Origin: Alphaproteobacteria bacterium UBA6411
GTDB lineage: Bacteria > Pseudomonadota > Alphaproteobacteria > CAAGCB01 > CAG-977
DNA: 40,570 bases
Direction: 5' to 3'
Assembly: GCA_002438565.1 (NCBI GenBank)
Contig: DJPN01000019.1
Coordinates: forward strand, 1 to 40,570
Both the position numbers and the translations under genes were made by a program. The notes below the pieces were generated by a model. The model was not told the DNA's origin. It saw only the letters and a list, made by a program, of their open reading frames with translations, and did no database searches. This document shows, piece by piece, positions 15,525 to 24,922 of the stretch; within the stretch, counting starts at the first letter, position 1, and every line of letters starts with the position of its first letter.

Positions 15525-16877
15525 ATGGACTCCCCTTCTTCATATACGTTTTTAAAACTGTTTGCGGCTTTTGTTTTTGTGGCGATTAACGCGTTTTTCG
15601 TCGCCGCGGAGTTTTCAATCGTTAAAATCCGCCGTTCCCGCTTGGAGGAAATCGAAGCGCACGGCAACAAAAAAGCCAAACTGGCAATCAAAGTCACTTC
15701 CGCGTTGGATTCGTATTTAAGTGCGACTCAGCTGGGCATCACCCTTGCTTCGCTGGCTTTGGGCTGGATCGGCGAACCCGCTTTGGCGGTCATTATCGAC
15801 CCCCTTTTCGGTCATTGGCTGAAAGACGACCCTGTTTTGATGCATTCGGTCAGCATTGCGGCCGCTTTTACAATGATTACCCTGCTTCACGTCGTTTTCG
15901 GCGAACTGGTGCCGAAGTCCATCGCGATTCAAAAAACGGAGCTGGCGGTCATGCTGGTCGTCCGTCCTTTGTATCTGTTCGCGCAGCTGTTCCGTCCGAT
16001 TATCTGGATATTCGATCATTGCGCCGCTTTGGCGTTAAAGCTGGTCGGCATCCATCCCGCACATGAAAGCGACTTGGTTCATTCCGAAGAAGAATTGAAA
16101 CTGATTGCGGGCGCGTCCCAGCGCGGCGGCGTCATTGACAAAACGGAAAGCGAAATCATCAAAAACGCCGTTGATTTTTCGGACAAAATCGCGCGCGAAA
16201 TCATGATTCCGCGCCAAGACATGGAATGTCTGTATCTGGAATGCAGTTATGATGAAAACATCGAAATCGTCAAATCCAGCAACCACACGCGCTATCCCGT
16301 TTGCGACGAAGACAAGGACAACATTGTCGGCATGGTGCATTTGCGCGACATTTTGATGAACGAAGGCGAACGCGACATCAAAAAAATGCTGCGCGAAGTT
16401 CTGTTCGTCCCCGAAAGCCTGTCGGTTTCCGAAGTTTTGCACACAATGAAAAAACGCCGGATTCACATGGCGATTGTGATTGACGAATACGGCGGCACGT
16501 CGGGCTTGATTTCCATGGAGGACGTTCTGGAAGAACTGGTCGGCGACATTCAAGACGAACACGATACGTCCACGGATGTTTACGAAAAACGCCTTGACGA
16601 CGGTTCGTATGAATTTTTGGGCATGACTTTGCTGGACGAAGCCATGGAATACATGGGACTGCGCCCGCTGGAGGAACACGAGGAAGACACCATCGGCGGC
16701 TATGTGTTCGGGCTGCTGGCGCGCAAACCCAAAGTCGGCGACGTTGTGGACTGCCCGCAATGCAGTTTCGAGATTTTGGAAATCGACGGTTTCCGCGTCA
16801 AAAAGGTCAAAGCGACCGTTATCCCGAAACACGACGACGAAGACGATGAAGAATCGGATACCGTCGCCGAAGAATAA
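15525..16877 (+). CDS. CNNM/CorC-HlyC-type membrane protein with CBS pair
   Basis: The 450-residue protein has an N-terminal DUF21/CNNM transmembrane domain (about 1-200, with AAEFSIVKIRRSRLEE and ATQLGITLASLALGWIGEP). A CBS pair follows (about 215-340, including MIPRQDMECLYLE and VIDEYGGTSGLISMEDVLEELVGDI), then a CorC/HlyC C-terminal domain (about 355-435, TIGGYVFGLLARKPKVGD). Members are linked to magnesium or cobalt efflux and adenine-nucleotide sensing; the older hemolysin label is misleading. GAGGAAAAG precedes the ATG. It shares a transcript with xthA and ends at a terminator. Confidence 0.93.
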   Translation: MDSPSSYTFLKLFAAFVFVAINAFFVAAEFSIVKIRRSRLEEIEAHGNKKAKLAIKVTSALDSYLSATQLGITLASLALGWIGEPALAVIIDPLFGHWLKDDPVLMHSVSIAAAFTMITLLHVVFGELVPKSIAIQKTELAVMLVVRPLYLFAQLFRPIIWIFDHCAALALKLVGIHPAHESDLVHSEEELKLIAGASQRGGVIDKTESEIIKNAVDFSDKIAREIMIPRQDMECLYLECSYDENIEIVKSSNHTRYPVCDEDKDNIVGMVHLRDILMNEGERDIKKMLREVLFVPESLSVSEVLHTMKKRRIHMAIVIDEYGGTSGLISMEDVLEELVGDIQDEHDTSTDVYEKRLDDGSYEFLGMTLLDEAMEYMGLRPLEEHEEDTIGGYVFGLLARKPKVGDVVDCPQCSFEILEIDGFRVKKVKATVIPKHDDEDDEESDTVAEE

Positions 16878-16892
16878 TTAGATCTGGAATCA

Positions 16893-16929
16893 AAAGCCGC
16901 TTTCCGCTATACTGGACAGCGGCTTTTTT
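16893..16929 (+). terminator. Intrinsic terminator after the CBS-domain gene
   Basis: A 9-bp stem, AAAGCCGCT at 16893-16901 with AGCGGCTTT at 16918-16926, has a 16-base loop and a T-run to 16929. It ends the xthA operon just before the HAD gene. Confidence 0.8.
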
Positions 16930-16945
16930 CATAAGGGGGAAAACT

Positions 16946-17896
16946 ATGTCCGGCAAACAACCGATTGCTCTGGTTGTCAGCGATATCGACAACACGATTT
17001 CGGATAAATTCAACGCATGGGGATCGGCACTTGATGCGGCGTTGGACAAGCTGGCCAAACTCCACAATCGCGACCGCAAGGATTTAGAACGGGATTTATT
17101 GGCGCATGTTCCCGAATCCATGAAGCACATTTCCGGCCCTCTGATTGGCAAAGATTTGCGCATGGACGTGGCAAGCACGCCGTCGCTGAAGCCCTCGTCC
17201 CCCGAAACGGAAAAAGCGCAGGAAAAAATCTTTCACGAATGGGACAAGGACAGAAGCCAAGTCAGCCTGTACGGCGGCGTTTTGGCAACAATCAACAAAA
17301 TCAAATCGTCGGGGGCGAAATTTGTCCTTTACACGGATTCCCGCGAATCCGTTTGCATCCCGCGTTTGGCGAAAATGGGCATTACGGCGGATATGATTGA
17401 CGGGCTGTATGTTCAGCCGGACTTGAAAGACGGTCAAATCGTCCGCAAACCCGTCAAAGGCGTTGCCAACGATTTACGGACGGCTTTGGGCGGCAAATTG
17501 GTTGTGCTGCCCCCAAAAACGAACAAGCCGAACCCGAAAAACATGCAAAGAATCCTTGACGATATGAGCATCAAAGATCCGAAAACCGCCGTCATGGTCG
17601 GCGACAACATCCGCGCGGACGGCACGGGCGCAATCGCCGTCGGAATGAATTTCGCATGGCAAAAGCAGGGAACGGTCATCAACGACGCCACTTTGCGCTG
17701 CTATGAAACGTTTTGCCAAGACCCGAACTACAAACTGACCGCCGCTGAACATTTGGAACAAATGAACGACAGCAACCGCCCGACCGTCGTTTTGAACGGT
17801 TTTGCCGATTTGAACAAATTTTATCGCTTTTCGGCACAGCCAAGCAAAACAGCCGCCCTTACCGCTCTGCTGAACAAAGCGCGCTCCAGAAGCTAA
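16946..17896 (+). CDS. HAD-superfamily hydrolase, substrate unknown
   Basis: Haloacid dehalogenase-type phosphatases use an Asp nucleophile and magnesium. Motif I is DIDNTI (Asp-x-Asp near residue 13), motif II lies in VLYTDSRES, motif III may be a Lys in the KTNKPNPKN region, and motif IV is VMVGDNIRADGTGA. A helical cap-like insertion sits between motifs I and II. At 316 residues it is larger than minimal HAD phosphatases and has a C-terminal extension rich in Asn and Ala. It has no signal peptide, so it is cytoplasmic. Its stop overlaps by four bases, tail to tail, with the PEGA gene on the other strand. Confidence 0.85.
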   Translation: MSGKQPIALVVSDIDNTISDKFNAWGSALDAALDKLAKLHNRDRKDLERDLLAHVPESMKHISGPLIGKDLRMDVASTPSLKPSSPETEKAQEKIFHEWDKDRSQVSLYGGVLATINKIKSSGAKFVLYTDSRESVCIPRLAKMGITADMIDGLYVQPDLKDGQIVRKPVKGVANDLRTALGGKLVVLPPKTNKPNPKNMQRILDDMSIKDPKTAVMVGDNIRADGTGAIAVGMNFAWQKQGTVINDATLRCYETFCQDPNYKLTAAEHLEQMNDSNRPTVVLNGFADLNKFYRFSAQPSKTAALTALLNKARSRS

Positions 17897-18597
17897 AAGG
17901 CTGACAGCGCTTTGATTACACTGCCCGCCGCCGCGTCTGGCGTCGGATTGGCCGTTAAAATTTCCGTCAGCCGTTCTGTGCTTAACCCTGTCATTTTGTG
18001 CAAAGCGGCCACAAATTCAGCTCTGTCCGATTTAAAGTTTTTCAAAACAAAGCGCGACACTTGCCACAGCCGTTCGTCGCGCTCGGTACGCTGTTTTGGA
18101 AACATGTAGACGTACAGCTGATTTGGTTCGTATTCTTCGGCCACATAGGGAACGGTGTAGCGCGATGCTTGGGACGGCAAAACAAAAACCGTATGCGACG
18201 CATAAACAACGCTTTCAAGCGGCAGCATCCACAAAATCCACCCCCACCCTTTGCGAATGTTGCGGGCGGTATATTGACGCGGCTCGTCCTCGCTTTTTTC
18301 GTTGCTCCGTTCAGTTTTTTCAGCCAGCAGGAAACTGTTTCGCGGCGCGTCGCCCGATGTCGTCGACATCAATTTCCGACGAGTTTCGACAGCCCGTTTC
18401 CGACTGATTTCAGCCGTTTCAAAATATTCATGTTTCAAAGTGATTGCATCAACACCACTTAAATCCACAACACGGGGCGTTTTCCCGCAATACCGCCCGT
18501 CCAAATAAATATCGGCGTCAACGTTGGCCGAGATATGAAAATCCTCGGCTTGGGCGCAAAACGGAAACAGCAAAAACAGCAGGCTTAATCGTTTCAT
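17893..18597 (-). CDS. Exported PEGA-domain protein, last gene of the glgE operon
   Basis: The start at 18597 gives MKRLSLLFLLFPFCAQA, a Sec signal peptide, with AGGAG five bases upstream and an ATGA overlap with the previous gene. A PEGA-like domain follows immediately (ISANVDADIYLDGRYCGKTP, about residues 20-65). The middle contains a hydrophobic stretch around WGWILWMLPLESVVYASHTV that could be a transmembrane or amphipathic segment. The C-terminal third (LTEILTANPTPDAAAGSVI) matches its upstream neighbour, so the two are paralogues. PEGA domains are usually surface or periplasmic and may bind carbohydrate or peptidoglycan. The function is unknown. Confidence 0.8.
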   Translation of the reverse strand: MKRLSLLFLLFPFCAQAEDFHISANVDADIYLDGRYCGKTPRVVDLSGVDAITLKHEYFETAEISRKRAVETRRKLMSTTSGDAPRNSFLLAEKTERSNEKSEDEPRQYTARNIRKGWGWILWMLPLESVVYASHTVFVLPSQASRYTVPYVAEEYEPNQLYVYMFPKQRTERDERLWQVSRFVLKNFKSDRAEFVAALHKMTGLSTERLTEILTANPTPDAAAGSVIKALSAF

Positions 18598-19256
18598 GGA
18601 TGCTCCTGTTTCCATTTTTCGACAACGGCGGCCGCCGCCGCATCGGGTGTCGGGTTTGCGGCAAGTATCTCGGTCAAATCCCCTGCGGGCAGTTGGGTCA
18701 TTTCAACCAAAACTGCCGTGAACTCGGCTGTTTTCGGGGCGAAAGCATGCAAAATAAAGCGGCGGATTTCAGCGGCTTGTTTTTCCTGCGGATTCGGAAT
18801 TCGTTTTTGCAAAGTCACAAACACCTGCTGCGGCGCGTATTCTTCAACCCTGTACGGCATTAAAACGCGCGTCGCTTCGGACGGAAGGTCGGTTACCAGA
18901 TATACGGGATACGACGTTGCCGTAAAAGCAATCTCATTCATATTGTCGGAAAAACCTTCCACCCCGAATTTGCCGTTCGCCAGCAAAAACTCGGCTTTAG
19001 GCTTGTCCGTCGAAACCGTGGACAGGATACGCGTTGTTTTGTTTGTTTTTTTGATTTCAGCCGCCGCCGGCTGATAGCCGTTCGCCTTCAAAACGATTTT
19101 TTTGCCGTCTTCCACATCGATTGTCATCGGCGTTGCGCCCCTAAGGCGTCCGTCAACGTAAATCGCGGCGGGAACGTTTGAAGCGATGTGAACGGGGCGG
19201 CTGATTTCCGTGCAGCCGCAAAGCGTCAGCAAAGTGAAGAAGACAAGCCGCCTCAT
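18594..19256 (-). CDS. PEGA-domain lipoprotein
   Basis: The 220-residue protein has a short signal with a lipobox-like LCGC (Cys15), then a PEGA domain (about 22-62, with IASNVPAAIYVDGRLRGATP and the Gly-Tyr end KANGYQPA). A middle domain contains the phrase LPSEATRVLMPYRVEEYAPQQVFVTL, closely matched by the downstream paralogue. The C-terminal helical segment ends ILAANPTPDAAAAAVVEKW. Both the start (with the metallophosphoesterase stop) and the end (with the next PEGA gene) are ATGA overlaps, so the three genes are tightly coupled at the tail of the alpha-glucan operon. The role there is unknown. Confidence 0.82.
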   Translation of the reverse strand: MRRLVFFTLLTLCGCTEISRPVHIASNVPAAIYVDGRLRGATPMTIDVEDGKKIVLKANGYQPAAAEIKKTNKTTRILSTVSTDKPKAEFLLANGKFGVEGFSDNMNEIAFTATSYPVYLVTDLPSEATRVLMPYRVEEYAPQQVFVTLQKRIPNPQEKQAAEIRRFILHAFAPKTAEFTAVLVEMTQLPAGDLTEILAANPTPDAAAAAVVEKWKQEHP

Positions 19257-20401
19257 TTTGCGGGAACCAGCGTGATTTCCGTGATTTCGGACGGCGCGAA
19301 CAGCCGCATGGGCGGCCCCCAGCCCCCTGCCCCGTTTGAGATGTACAGCTTGAATCCGTTGACGTCGTACAGTCCCGACAAAAAGCCGTTCGCTTTTTTA
19401 ACAAGAAAATGGAACGGGAAAATCTGCCCGCCGTGCGTATGCCCCGAAACCTGCAAATCGACCTGTTCTTTGGTCAGTTTCTTGGCAATCGCGGGCGAAT
19501 GGGACATAAAAATCGTGAACGCTTCGGGTGATTTCTGCGCCAGAACCGCCCCGATTTTTTCCATAAAAGCGGGCGTCAGCTGCAAAGCGTGCGGATCGGG
19601 GATGCCGGCCAGATACACGTTCGCGCCGTTCAGCATCAAGCCTTCATTCCTTAAATAAAACAGGCGCAAGTCGCGAAATCTGTTTTCCCATGCGCTTGCC
19701 CCGACATAAAATTCGTGGTTTCCCAACGTCACAAACGCGCCGTATTTGGCGTTCAGCTTTGCCAGTTCCGCCGTTTGCTCCGCAATTTCGTCGGGCTTCG
19801 CATCCACGATATCCCCCGGCAGGACAATCACATCGGGCTTTAAAGCGTTGACGGTTGCGACGACTTTTTCAACCCGTTTGACGGGCATGGCGGGATTGAT
19901 GTGCAAATCGCTGACAACGACGATTTTAAACGGATATGCGATTTTGTCCGACGCGATTTGAACGGGTTTGACGGCTGGAAATTTGACTCCTTGATACAGC
20001 GAATAAAGCGATACCGCCGCCGCCAGCAGGCAGGTTGCAATGTTTGCTTTTTTCAGCAAAGCCGCATTCATCGGGTCAAACGCCGCGGACGCTTTGCCGA
20101 ACCACCCCGCCGCCTTGTATCCCCAAATCCAGAAAACATCCCGCAGCATTATCAGACAGAACAGGATAAATGCCGTGCCGAACATGAAATACAGGACTTG
20201 GGACAGCAGCACATAGGGAACGCCCGTAACGCCCGCTTTGCGCGCCAAGCCTATCAGCACGGGCGCATACCACGCCGCAACGACGACCGTCCCGATTGCC
20301 CATTTGACGCTTGCCGCGATTTCGGGGTTGTAGCACACCAGCACCCGAATCGTAATCATCGAACAGGACAGCGCCAGAATAAAAGACAAAATCAAAAACA
20401 T
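19253..20401 (-). CDS. Membrane-anchored metallophosphoesterase (YkuE-like)
   Basis: The N-terminal 135 residues contain about four hydrophobic helices. The C-terminal catalytic domain is a calcineurin-type phosphoesterase with the dimetal motifs VVVSDLHIN (Asp165, His167), LPGDIVD (Asp197), GNHEFYVG (Asn228, His229), the His in MSHSP and SGHTHGGQIFP. The arrangement of several membrane helices followed by this domain is typical of YkuE/YaeI-like proteins, some of which act on lipid-linked phosphates such as UDP-sugars or lipid headgroups. The substrate is not known. It starts one base after the malQ stop, inside the glycogen operon. Confidence 0.9.
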   Translation of the reverse strand: MFLILSFILALSCSMITIRVLVCYNPEIAASVKWAIGTVVVAAWYAPVLIGLARKAGVTGVPYVLLSQVLYFMFGTAFILFCLIMLRDVFWIWGYKAAGWFGKASAAFDPMNAALLKKANIATCLLAAAVSLYSLYQGVKFPAVKPVQIASDKIAYPFKIVVVSDLHINPAMPVKRVEKVVATVNALKPDVIVLPGDIVDAKPDEIAEQTAELAKLNAKYGAFVTLGNHEFYVGASAWENRFRDLRLFYLRNEGLMLNGANVYLAGIPDPHALQLTPAFMEKIGAVLAQKSPEAFTIFMSHSPAIAKKLTKEQVDLQVSGHTHGGQIFPFHFLVKKANGFLSGLYDVNGFKLYISNGAGGWGPPMRLFAPSEITEITLVPAK

Positions 20402-20402
20402 G

Positions 20403-22553
20403 TTACGACCGCGCCGCTTTTAAAATATTGGCGATTTTTTCCATATTTTCGTCGGAATCCAGTTCTTCAATTGTTTTCGGCAGCTTGAAACGCCAGTTGG
20501 GGTATTCGTCGCACGTCCCGGGCATGTTCATCTGCTCGGCTTGATGCAAGACATCCTCCAGCTGCACCAAAAACACTTGGCACGGCGCCTGCGCCAGATA
20601 GGTGTAGACCTTTTCAATCATCTTTGGCGGCAAAGCACCGTTGATTTGCGATTCAAAGTTTTCCGATTCCACAAACCACAATCCGACGCGGGACAGCGCT
20701 TCGACCAAAGCGAAACGGTCGCCGTAACGTTCGGCGCGGGCGGATTGTTCTTTTTGTTCGTCCATCAATCCGATTTTGCGCGCGGCGTCAATGTCGCCGC
20801 CCGTCCACCAGCCCGTCAATGTCGGCATGTCGTGCGTTCCCGCCGCGACCAAAGCCGATTCGGGATAGCTTGCCGGCGGAATGTAGCGTCCGTCGGGCGT
20901 GCGCTCGTAGCGGCACACGCGGAACGACAAAATGCCCGCCTCTGCCAGCGCTTCGCGGAAAAAGCTGGGGACTACCCCTAAATCTTCGCCGACGACAAGG
21001 CATTTGTTGCGGTGGCTTTCCAAAGCGACAATGCCGACCATGTCCGCGAACGGATACAGCACGTACGCGCCCGCAACGCCGTCGGGAATACAGAACAGAC
21101 GCGCCAAACCCATAACGTGGTCAATGCGCACCGCCCCCGCGCGTTTCATATTTGCGCTTAAAATTCTGCGGTAAGTCGCATACGCTTCCTGTTTCATCAC
21201 TTCGGGACGCATCGGGGCGACACCCCAGCGCTGACCGTCCGCGTTGAACATATCGGGGGGCGAACCAATGCTTAAATCCACGGCGAACAGCTCCTGCGCG
21301 CCCCAAGTTTCCGCACTTTCCGCCGCCACGCCGACCGCCAAGTCCTGATACAGTCCGACCCCCAGATTCGCGGCTTTGCACGCTTCGGACGCCGCCTTGA
21401 ACTGCGCGTCCGCCAGCCAGAACAGGTATTTGAAATAGCGGATTCTGTCGGCGTGTTCCCTGGCGAATTTTTTTGCCTGCGCCGTGTCGGGCGAATCGTA
21501 CGCCTTGCCCCACGATTTAAAGCCGACGCCTTTTTTCTTCAGCACAAAGGATTCCGCCAGCACCTGATACAAAGCGGCGTTGTCCAGTTCCTTGCCGCCC
21601 TTTTCGCAAAAAGCGTCAAAATCGGCGGAGCCTTTGAATTCGGAATACAACACTTCAAATGCTTTGCCTTTCAGTTCGCCGACCAAAGCGTAGTCAACCA
21701 GACGGGAAGCGCGGGCTTTCGCCAGTTTCGCCTGAAAATCCTTGTCCGCCAGCAAAGCCTGCAATTTTTTGGACTTTTGCGCCCCCTCGACCGCCATAAC
21801 ATCGATATAAAGCGGGTTTAAGAACAGACGCGACGACGAATAATAAGGACTTGCCGTTTCAACGTTCGCCATAAAAGCGACGTTAATCGGGTTGATGCCC
21901 AGAATGTCCGCACCGAACCGCTGCGCCACGCCCGCCATTTTACCCAAATCGGTAAAATCGCCGATGCCCCAGTTTTCAGCCGACCGCAAAGCGTACAGCT
22001 GCAGCGGATAGCCCCACGGCTTGCCGCCTTCACGCATCATTTCGGGCTGATAGCACTTTGTCGGCGCGACAACCAAAGTCATCGTCCGTCCCGTTTCGGG
22101 CAAATCGGGGCTTTCAACCGTCAAAGAATGATACCCCATGACATCGGGCAAATCCAAAACCAGCTTTACGCGCTCGAATTCACCGTTGTCATCGATTTTT
22201 TCCAGCATCGCGGGAACGGCTTGCCCGAACGCCTGTTCACCCGATTCCAGCGTCAGCACATAGTCAATCGGGGAATGTTTGCCCTTGGCGCGGACGGTGA
22301 CGGGAACATCGGCGACACCTTTTTCGATGCGGGCGACGACGACGGGCGGCAAAGCGCGCTTGAACGGTTTTTCCAGTTCGGCTTGCAAAGCCTCCTCGGC
22401 CTTTTCGGGAGTGCAGGCATCGGTTCCCAAAGCGTTCAGCACCGCGATTTGCGTTTCAAAGGACGTTTTGTAAATGCCGCCTTCGGCTGAAAATTCGGGC
22501 AGGATACCCGCTTTTTCGGCTAACAGATTGACCGTTTCGATATGGTTTGTCAC
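20403..22553 (-). CDS. malQ: 4-alpha-glucanotransferase (amylomaltase, GH77)
   Basis: MalQ transfers maltosyl and longer dextrinyl groups between alpha-1,4-glucans and releases glucose or maltose. The 716-residue protein has an N-terminal extension of about 150 residues (as in E. coli-type MalQ) and the GH77 core with SPYYSSSRLFLNPLYIDV, the nucleophile segment VRIDHVMGLARLFCIPDG, the acid/base segment VVGEDLGVVPSFF and THDMPTLTGWWTGGDID. The start codon is GTG, supported by AAAGGA upstream. It is thirteen bases after glgX and one base before the metallophosphoesterase gene. In this operon it could generate maltose for Mak. Confidence 0.95.
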   Translation of the reverse strand: MTNHIETVNLLAEKAGILPEFSAEGGIYKTSFETQIAVLNALGTDACTPEKAEEALQAELEKPFKRALPPVVVARIEKGVADVPVTVRAKGKHSPIDYVLTLESGEQAFGQAVPAMLEKIDDNGEFERVKLVLDLPDVMGYHSLTVESPDLPETGRTMTLVVAPTKCYQPEMMREGGKPWGYPLQLYALRSAENWGIGDFTDLGKMAGVAQRFGADILGINPINVAFMANVETASPYYSSSRLFLNPLYIDVMAVEGAQKSKKLQALLADKDFQAKLAKARASRLVDYALVGELKGKAFEVLYSEFKGSADFDAFCEKGGKELDNAALYQVLAESFVLKKKGVGFKSWGKAYDSPDTAQAKKFAREHADRIRYFKYLFWLADAQFKAASEACKAANLGVGLYQDLAVGVAAESAETWGAQELFAVDLSIGSPPDMFNADGQRWGVAPMRPEVMKQEAYATYRRILSANMKRAGAVRIDHVMGLARLFCIPDGVAGAYVLYPFADMVGIVALESHRNKCLVVGEDLGVVPSFFREALAEAGILSFRVCRYERTPDGRYIPPASYPESALVAAGTHDMPTLTGWWTGGDIDAARKIGLMDEQKEQSARAERYGDRFALVEALSRVGLWFVESENFESQINGALPPKMIEKVYTYLAQAPCQVFLVQLEDVLHQAEQMNMPGTCDEYPNWRFKLPKTIEELDSDENMEKIANILKAARS

Positions 22554-22566
22554 TAAAGTATCCTTT

Positions 22567-24906
22567 CTAAATCAGCTTTGTAAAGCCGTCGTATTCTTCC
22601 GGTTCGGTCAAATCGGCGGGAGTTGCCACGGGGCCCATCGGTCCGTATGTCATAAAGTCCAGTCTGTCCAAATCTTCCGTCGTCGCGACCAGACGGCTTT
22701 TCTGAACGGCTTGATACACGCCGCCCAATATGCCTGTCGCGCCTTCGCGCGCCAGCAATTCCGCCTTTTCTTCATCGGGGATGGGAGATTCAAACAACAG
22801 CACCGACCATGCGGGAACATTGTAAAGTTCACCCGATTTGTGCGGTTCGTTTTCGACTTTCGGGTTCGGGCGCGTCGTGTCCAAAATCAGCGACCACGGC
22901 GTATCCTTTTGCACTTCGGGCAGCAGCCATTCAATGCTTTCGCCGCTGGCGTTCATTACCAAAAAGAAATGGTTGTCGGACGTAAAGCGCCCCTCTTCGT
23001 TGCAGAAAGCGACGCTCAACGACCCGCAAATCAGCGCGGACAGGCTTTGCGCGTACGGCTTGCCCCAGTCGGCATCGCTCATTTCCAAGCCCTCGGGCGT
23101 CATCCAAGTAATGTCTTTGATTTTGGAATCGCCGATTTTTTTGCCCGTGTAATAGCGTCTGCGGCGGAAAACACGGTGAGATTGGCGGATTTGAATCAAA
23201 TACCGCACAAAATCCGTAAAAGCCGCGTCGTCTTGGGATATGCTTTCCCAGTTCAGCCAGCTTATCGGGCTGTCTTGGCAATAGGCGTTGTTGTTGCCCC
23301 TTTGCGTGCGGCAAAATTCGTCGCCCGCCGTCATCATCGGCACGCCCAGTGACAGCATCAGCGTCGCCATCATCGCGCGCTTGCGCCGCAAACGCGAATC
23401 CAGCACGGCGGGTTCGCTTGTTTCCCCCTCGAAGCCGCCGTTCCAAGACTTGTTGTCGTTCGACCCGTCGCGGTTGTTTTCGCCGTTGGCTTGGTTATGC
23501 TTGTCGTTATAGCTAACGACGTCCTGCAAGGTGAAACCGTCGTGCGCCGTAATGAAGTTCACGCTGGTCCACGGATGCCGCCCGCGATAGCCGAACGTTT
23601 CGCTTGACCCCGTCAGGCGGGACGCAAGGTTGCCGATTTGCCCCTTGTCGCCTTTCCAAAACAGGCGGGTCGTGTCGCGGAAGCGATCGTTCCATTCCGA
23701 CCACCCCGGCGGAAAAGCCCCGACTTGATAGCCTCCCATGCCGACATCCCACGGTTCGGCAATCATCTTGACGCGTTGCAAAACGGGGTCTTGCTGAACG
23801 GCGGAAAGGAATCCCGCGTTTTGGTTGAAGCCGTTTTCCGTACGCGCCAAAGTCGGCGCCAAGTCGAAGCGGAATCCGTCGACATGGACGTTTTCCACCC
23901 AGTAGCGCAAGGAATCCATCACCAGCTGAAGCACGCGCGGATGTTCGACGTTGAACGACGCGCCGCAACCCGTTGTATCCTCGTAATACCGTTTGTTTGT
24001 CGGGTTCAGGCGATAGTAAACGGCGTTGTCGATGCCGCGGAAGCACAGCGTGACGCCCATTTGATTGCCTTCGCCCGTATGGTTGTAGACAACGTCCATG
24101 ATGACTTCGATTCCCGCGTCATGGAACGCGCGCACCATATTTTTGACCTCCGCCAAATCTGTTCCCGCCATATAAGACGGATGCGGGGCAAAGTACGCTA
24201 TCGGATCGTAGCCCCAATAGTTGACCAGCTTGTTGTCCAACAAATGCTTGGGCGTAAAGAAAGACTGAATCGGCAGGAATTCGACCGACGTAATACCCAA
24301 AGATTTCAGATACCCGACCGCTTCGGGCGCCGCCATGGCGGAAAACGTCCCGCGGACATGTTCGTCGATTTCGGGATTTTTGAACGTAAAGCCTTTCAGA
24401 TGCGTTTCGTAAATGATTGTTTCCGTCCACGCGGTTTCGGGCTTTTTGTCGCCGTTCCACGCAAACGAATCATCCACTACGCGGCATTTCGGCGCAAAAG
24501 GCGCGCTGTCGCGGCGGTCGAAAGACATATCGGCTTTCGGACTGCCGGCGCGGTATCCCTGCATTGTTTCGTGAAACACGGGATTCGCCGTCAGCGATTT
24601 GGCATACGGGTCAATCAACAGCTTGTTATGATTGAAACGGTGTCCGCGTTCTGGATCGTACGGTCCGAAAACGCGGTAGCCGTACAACTGCCCCGGCTGA
24701 ATGTTCGGCAGATAAACGTGCCACACTTCGTCGGTGCGTTCGGGCATGGCGATTCGCTGAATCTCCTTGGTTCCCGTTTCATCGAACAAACACAGCAGCA
24801 CTTTTTCCGCATTGGCGGAAAACAGCGCAAAGTTGACACCGTGACCGTCCCAAGTCGCCCCCAACGGATAGGGGCGACCGGGAAAAACGCGAATCCCCTG
24901 CGGCAT
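22567..24906 (-). CDS. glgX: Glycogen debranching enzyme GlgX (GH13_11)
   Basis: GlgX hydrolyses alpha-1,6 branches of glycogen, preferring short limit-dextrin side chains. The 779-residue protein opens with a CBM48 domain (RPYPLGATWDGHGVNFALFS) and continues as a GH13 barrel: region I MDVVYNHTGEG, region II GFRFDLAPTLART (nucleophile Asp), region III MIAEPWDVG (acid/base Glu) and region IV NFITAHDGFTL. SWLNWE is a further isoamylase-subfamily mark. It is longer than the E. coli enzyme (657), mostly at the C-terminus, which ends in an unusual acidic tail. It lies 16 bases after glgB. Confidence 0.95.
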   Translation of the reverse strand: MPQGIRVFPGRPYPLGATWDGHGVNFALFSANAEKVLLCLFDETGTKEIQRIAMPERTDEVWHVYLPNIQPGQLYGYRVFGPYDPERGHRFNHNKLLIDPYAKSLTANPVFHETMQGYRAGSPKADMSFDRRDSAPFAPKCRVVDDSFAWNGDKKPETAWTETIIYETHLKGFTFKNPEIDEHVRGTFSAMAAPEAVGYLKSLGITSVEFLPIQSFFTPKHLLDNKLVNYWGYDPIAYFAPHPSYMAGTDLAEVKNMVRAFHDAGIEVIMDVVYNHTGEGNQMGVTLCFRGIDNAVYYRLNPTNKRYYEDTTGCGASFNVEHPRVLQLVMDSLRYWVENVHVDGFRFDLAPTLARTENGFNQNAGFLSAVQQDPVLQRVKMIAEPWDVGMGGYQVGAFPPGWSEWNDRFRDTTRLFWKGDKGQIGNLASRLTGSSETFGYRGRHPWTSVNFITAHDGFTLQDVVSYNDKHNQANGENNRDGSNDNKSWNGGFEGETSEPAVLDSRLRRKRAMMATLMLSLGVPMMTAGDEFCRTQRGNNNAYCQDSPISWLNWESISQDDAAFTDFVRYLIQIRQSHRVFRRRRYYTGKKIGDSKIKDITWMTPEGLEMSDADWGKPYAQSLSALICGSLSVAFCNEEGRFTSDNHFFLVMNASGESIEWLLPEVQKDTPWSLILDTTRPNPKVENEPHKSGELYNVPAWSVLLFESPIPDEEKAELLAREGATGILGGVYQAVQKSRLVATTEDLDRLDFMTYGPMGPVATPADLTEPEEYDGFTKLI

Positions 24907-24922
24907 TGCATCGGCCTCCGGC

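Noticed and set aside
15525..16877. Haemolysin
   Set aside because: The historical HlyC/TlyC name refers to this domain set, but the CNNM-CBS-CorC layout points to ion transport rather than a toxin.
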